Origin: Methanobacteriota archaeon
GTDB lineage: Archaea; Thermoplasmatota; Thermoplasmata; JAUWGG01
Direction: 5' to 3'
DNA length: 13,233 bases
Assembly: GCA_030606525.1 (NCBI GenBank)
Contig: JAUWGG010000008.1
Span: 1-13,233, forward strand
Numbering within the stretch: position 1 is the first letter of the stretch; every line of letters begins with the position of its first letter. Shown here piece by piece: positions 13,065 through 13,233 of this stretch. The notes under the pieces are model-generated. The model saw nothing but the letters and a program-made list of their open reading frames with translations, had not been told where the DNA came from and ran no database searches. The position numbers and the translations under genes are program-made.

Positions 13065-13077
13065 CTTTTATATATTT
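13065..13077 (+). promoter_or_regulatory. TATA box of copy B RNA unit
   Basis: CTTTTATATATTT is a strong archaeal TATA box centred near 13071. Initiation about 26-34 bases downstream falls at 13097-13105, at or just before the TnpB-like segment, as in copy A. Confidence 0.55.
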
Positions 13078-13104
13078 CTTTTTCCATATTATCACTCAGT
13101 GATG

Positions 13105-13233
13105 GATAGGGCAGGGACTGTCCGAATCCGCAATTGGAAACGCCTGTGTAGACCTGTGAGCTTTGCTCGTAATCGGGATGTAACCGAGAGGGTCGAGAGC
13201 CGATCTGACGGATGGCTCGATGAAGCAGGAAGC
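13105..13233 (+). pseudogene. TnpB C-terminal remnant, copy B (runs off window)
   Basis: One frame is open from 13105 to the last base, 43 codons. It begins DRAGTVRI and ends WLDEAGS, the usual TnpB tail motif. It shares DRAG-x2-RI and the DE-x-GS end with copy A, but the middle differs strongly in sequence and length. No TnpB catalytic domain precedes it. An in-frame ATG at 13102 exists, but nothing indicates that a protein is made. Confidence 0.6.
13105..13233 (+). ncRNA. Candidate solo omega-like RNA, copy B (partial)
   Basis: Predicted helices are GGGCA/TGTCC (13109-13123, loop GGGAC), GAGC-TTT-GCTC (13158-13168), TCGG/CCGA (13173-13187) and GAGCC-G-ATC with GAT-GGCTC (13197-13218). The first helix matches copy A with a G-C to G-U change that keeps pairing. 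The terminal hairpin and guide are outside the window. Alternatively it is the leader of an unseen downstream gene. Confidence 0.4.

Larger units (their letters stand above)
13000..13233 (+). mobile_element. tnpB-less IS200/IS605-type mini-element, copy B (cut by window end)
   Basis: This unit has the same order as copy A: a hairpin at 13005-13029, a TATA box near 13071, then a TnpB C-terminal remnant starting at the same position (GATAGGGCAGGGA). The right hairpin and boundary fall beyond the window. It starts about 12 bases after the stop of the membrane DUF835 gene. The left boundary is approximate. A complete element could extend past the window, but any TnpB body would have to lie upstream of this tail, and it is not there. 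Confidence 0.5.

Noticed and set aside
1..13233. CRISPR array or tRNA genes
   Set aside because: I saw no regularly spaced direct repeats and no cloverleaf with TTCRA and acceptor pairing; by eye only, so a tRNA scan would be more sensitive.
13102..13233. A real small protein gene starting at ATG 13102
   Set aside because: The frame matches only the disordered tail of TnpB, and there is no ribosome-binding site; retained RNA function explains it better.

Overview
The window looks archaeal, most likely a euryarchaeon of the Thermoplasmatota and relatives. The lineage call rests on two DUF835 proteins, a V4R protein, archaeal-type Elp3 and stand-alone sulfur-transfer modules, and is an inference. 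Translation signals are uniform: at least six starts follow a GGTGA-like motif exactly four bases before ATG/GTG, and several promoters show archaeal TATA boxes.

Region 1 (1-4050) is metal and sulfur metabolism. It opens with the nickel-binding C-terminus of NikR. A minus-strand operon follows: cysteine desulfurase (IscS/NifS), a MIP18/DUF59 Fe-S protein and a gamma-carbonic-anhydrase-like protein. Diverging from it is a plus-strand operon: a Cys-rich HTH regulator, a ubiquitin-fold sulfur carrier and a THUMP-less ThiI-type PP-loop protein. The shared 173-bp spacer holds two inverted repeats that could be operators. A small NFU-type Fe-S scaffold or carrier sits next door. Together these genes could take sulfur from cysteine to Fe-S clusters and to a thiolated tRNA or cofactor, with a Cys-rich regulator reading the state of the system.

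Region 2 (4115-7558) is a plus-strand run of a metal-dependent amidohydrolase, a four-CBS-domain protein and glycyl-tRNA synthetase. Region 3 (7618-9905) is a tight plus-strand cluster: an asparagine-synthetase-type PP-loop protein without a glutaminase domain, a Rab/Ras-like small GTPase, and a V4R-DUF835 protein overlapping the GTPase gene. V4R has the same fold superfamily as the TRAPP subunit Bet3, and TRAPP is the exchange factor for Rab1, so this GTPase/V4R pair is worth attention. Elp3 (radical-SAM/GNAT, tRNA U34 modification) converges on this cluster.

Region 4 (11571-13233) contains the most unusual structure. Two related short units flank a seven-TM DUF835 protein. Each has a strong hairpin, an archaeal TATA box, and then a transcript-like stretch that starts at the same point. 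In one frame that stretch reads as the last ~40 residues of an IS200/IS605 TnpB (beginning DRAG, ending DELGS or DEAGS). The TnpB catalytic domain is absent from both. The retained part is where TnpB omega (guide) RNAs are encoded, and the complete copy ends in a hairpin followed by a GTAGTTCAC right-end-like motif. I read them as tnpB-less mini-elements that may still make solo omega-like RNAs; the predicted guide of the first lies in the leader of the DUF835 membrane-protein gene.
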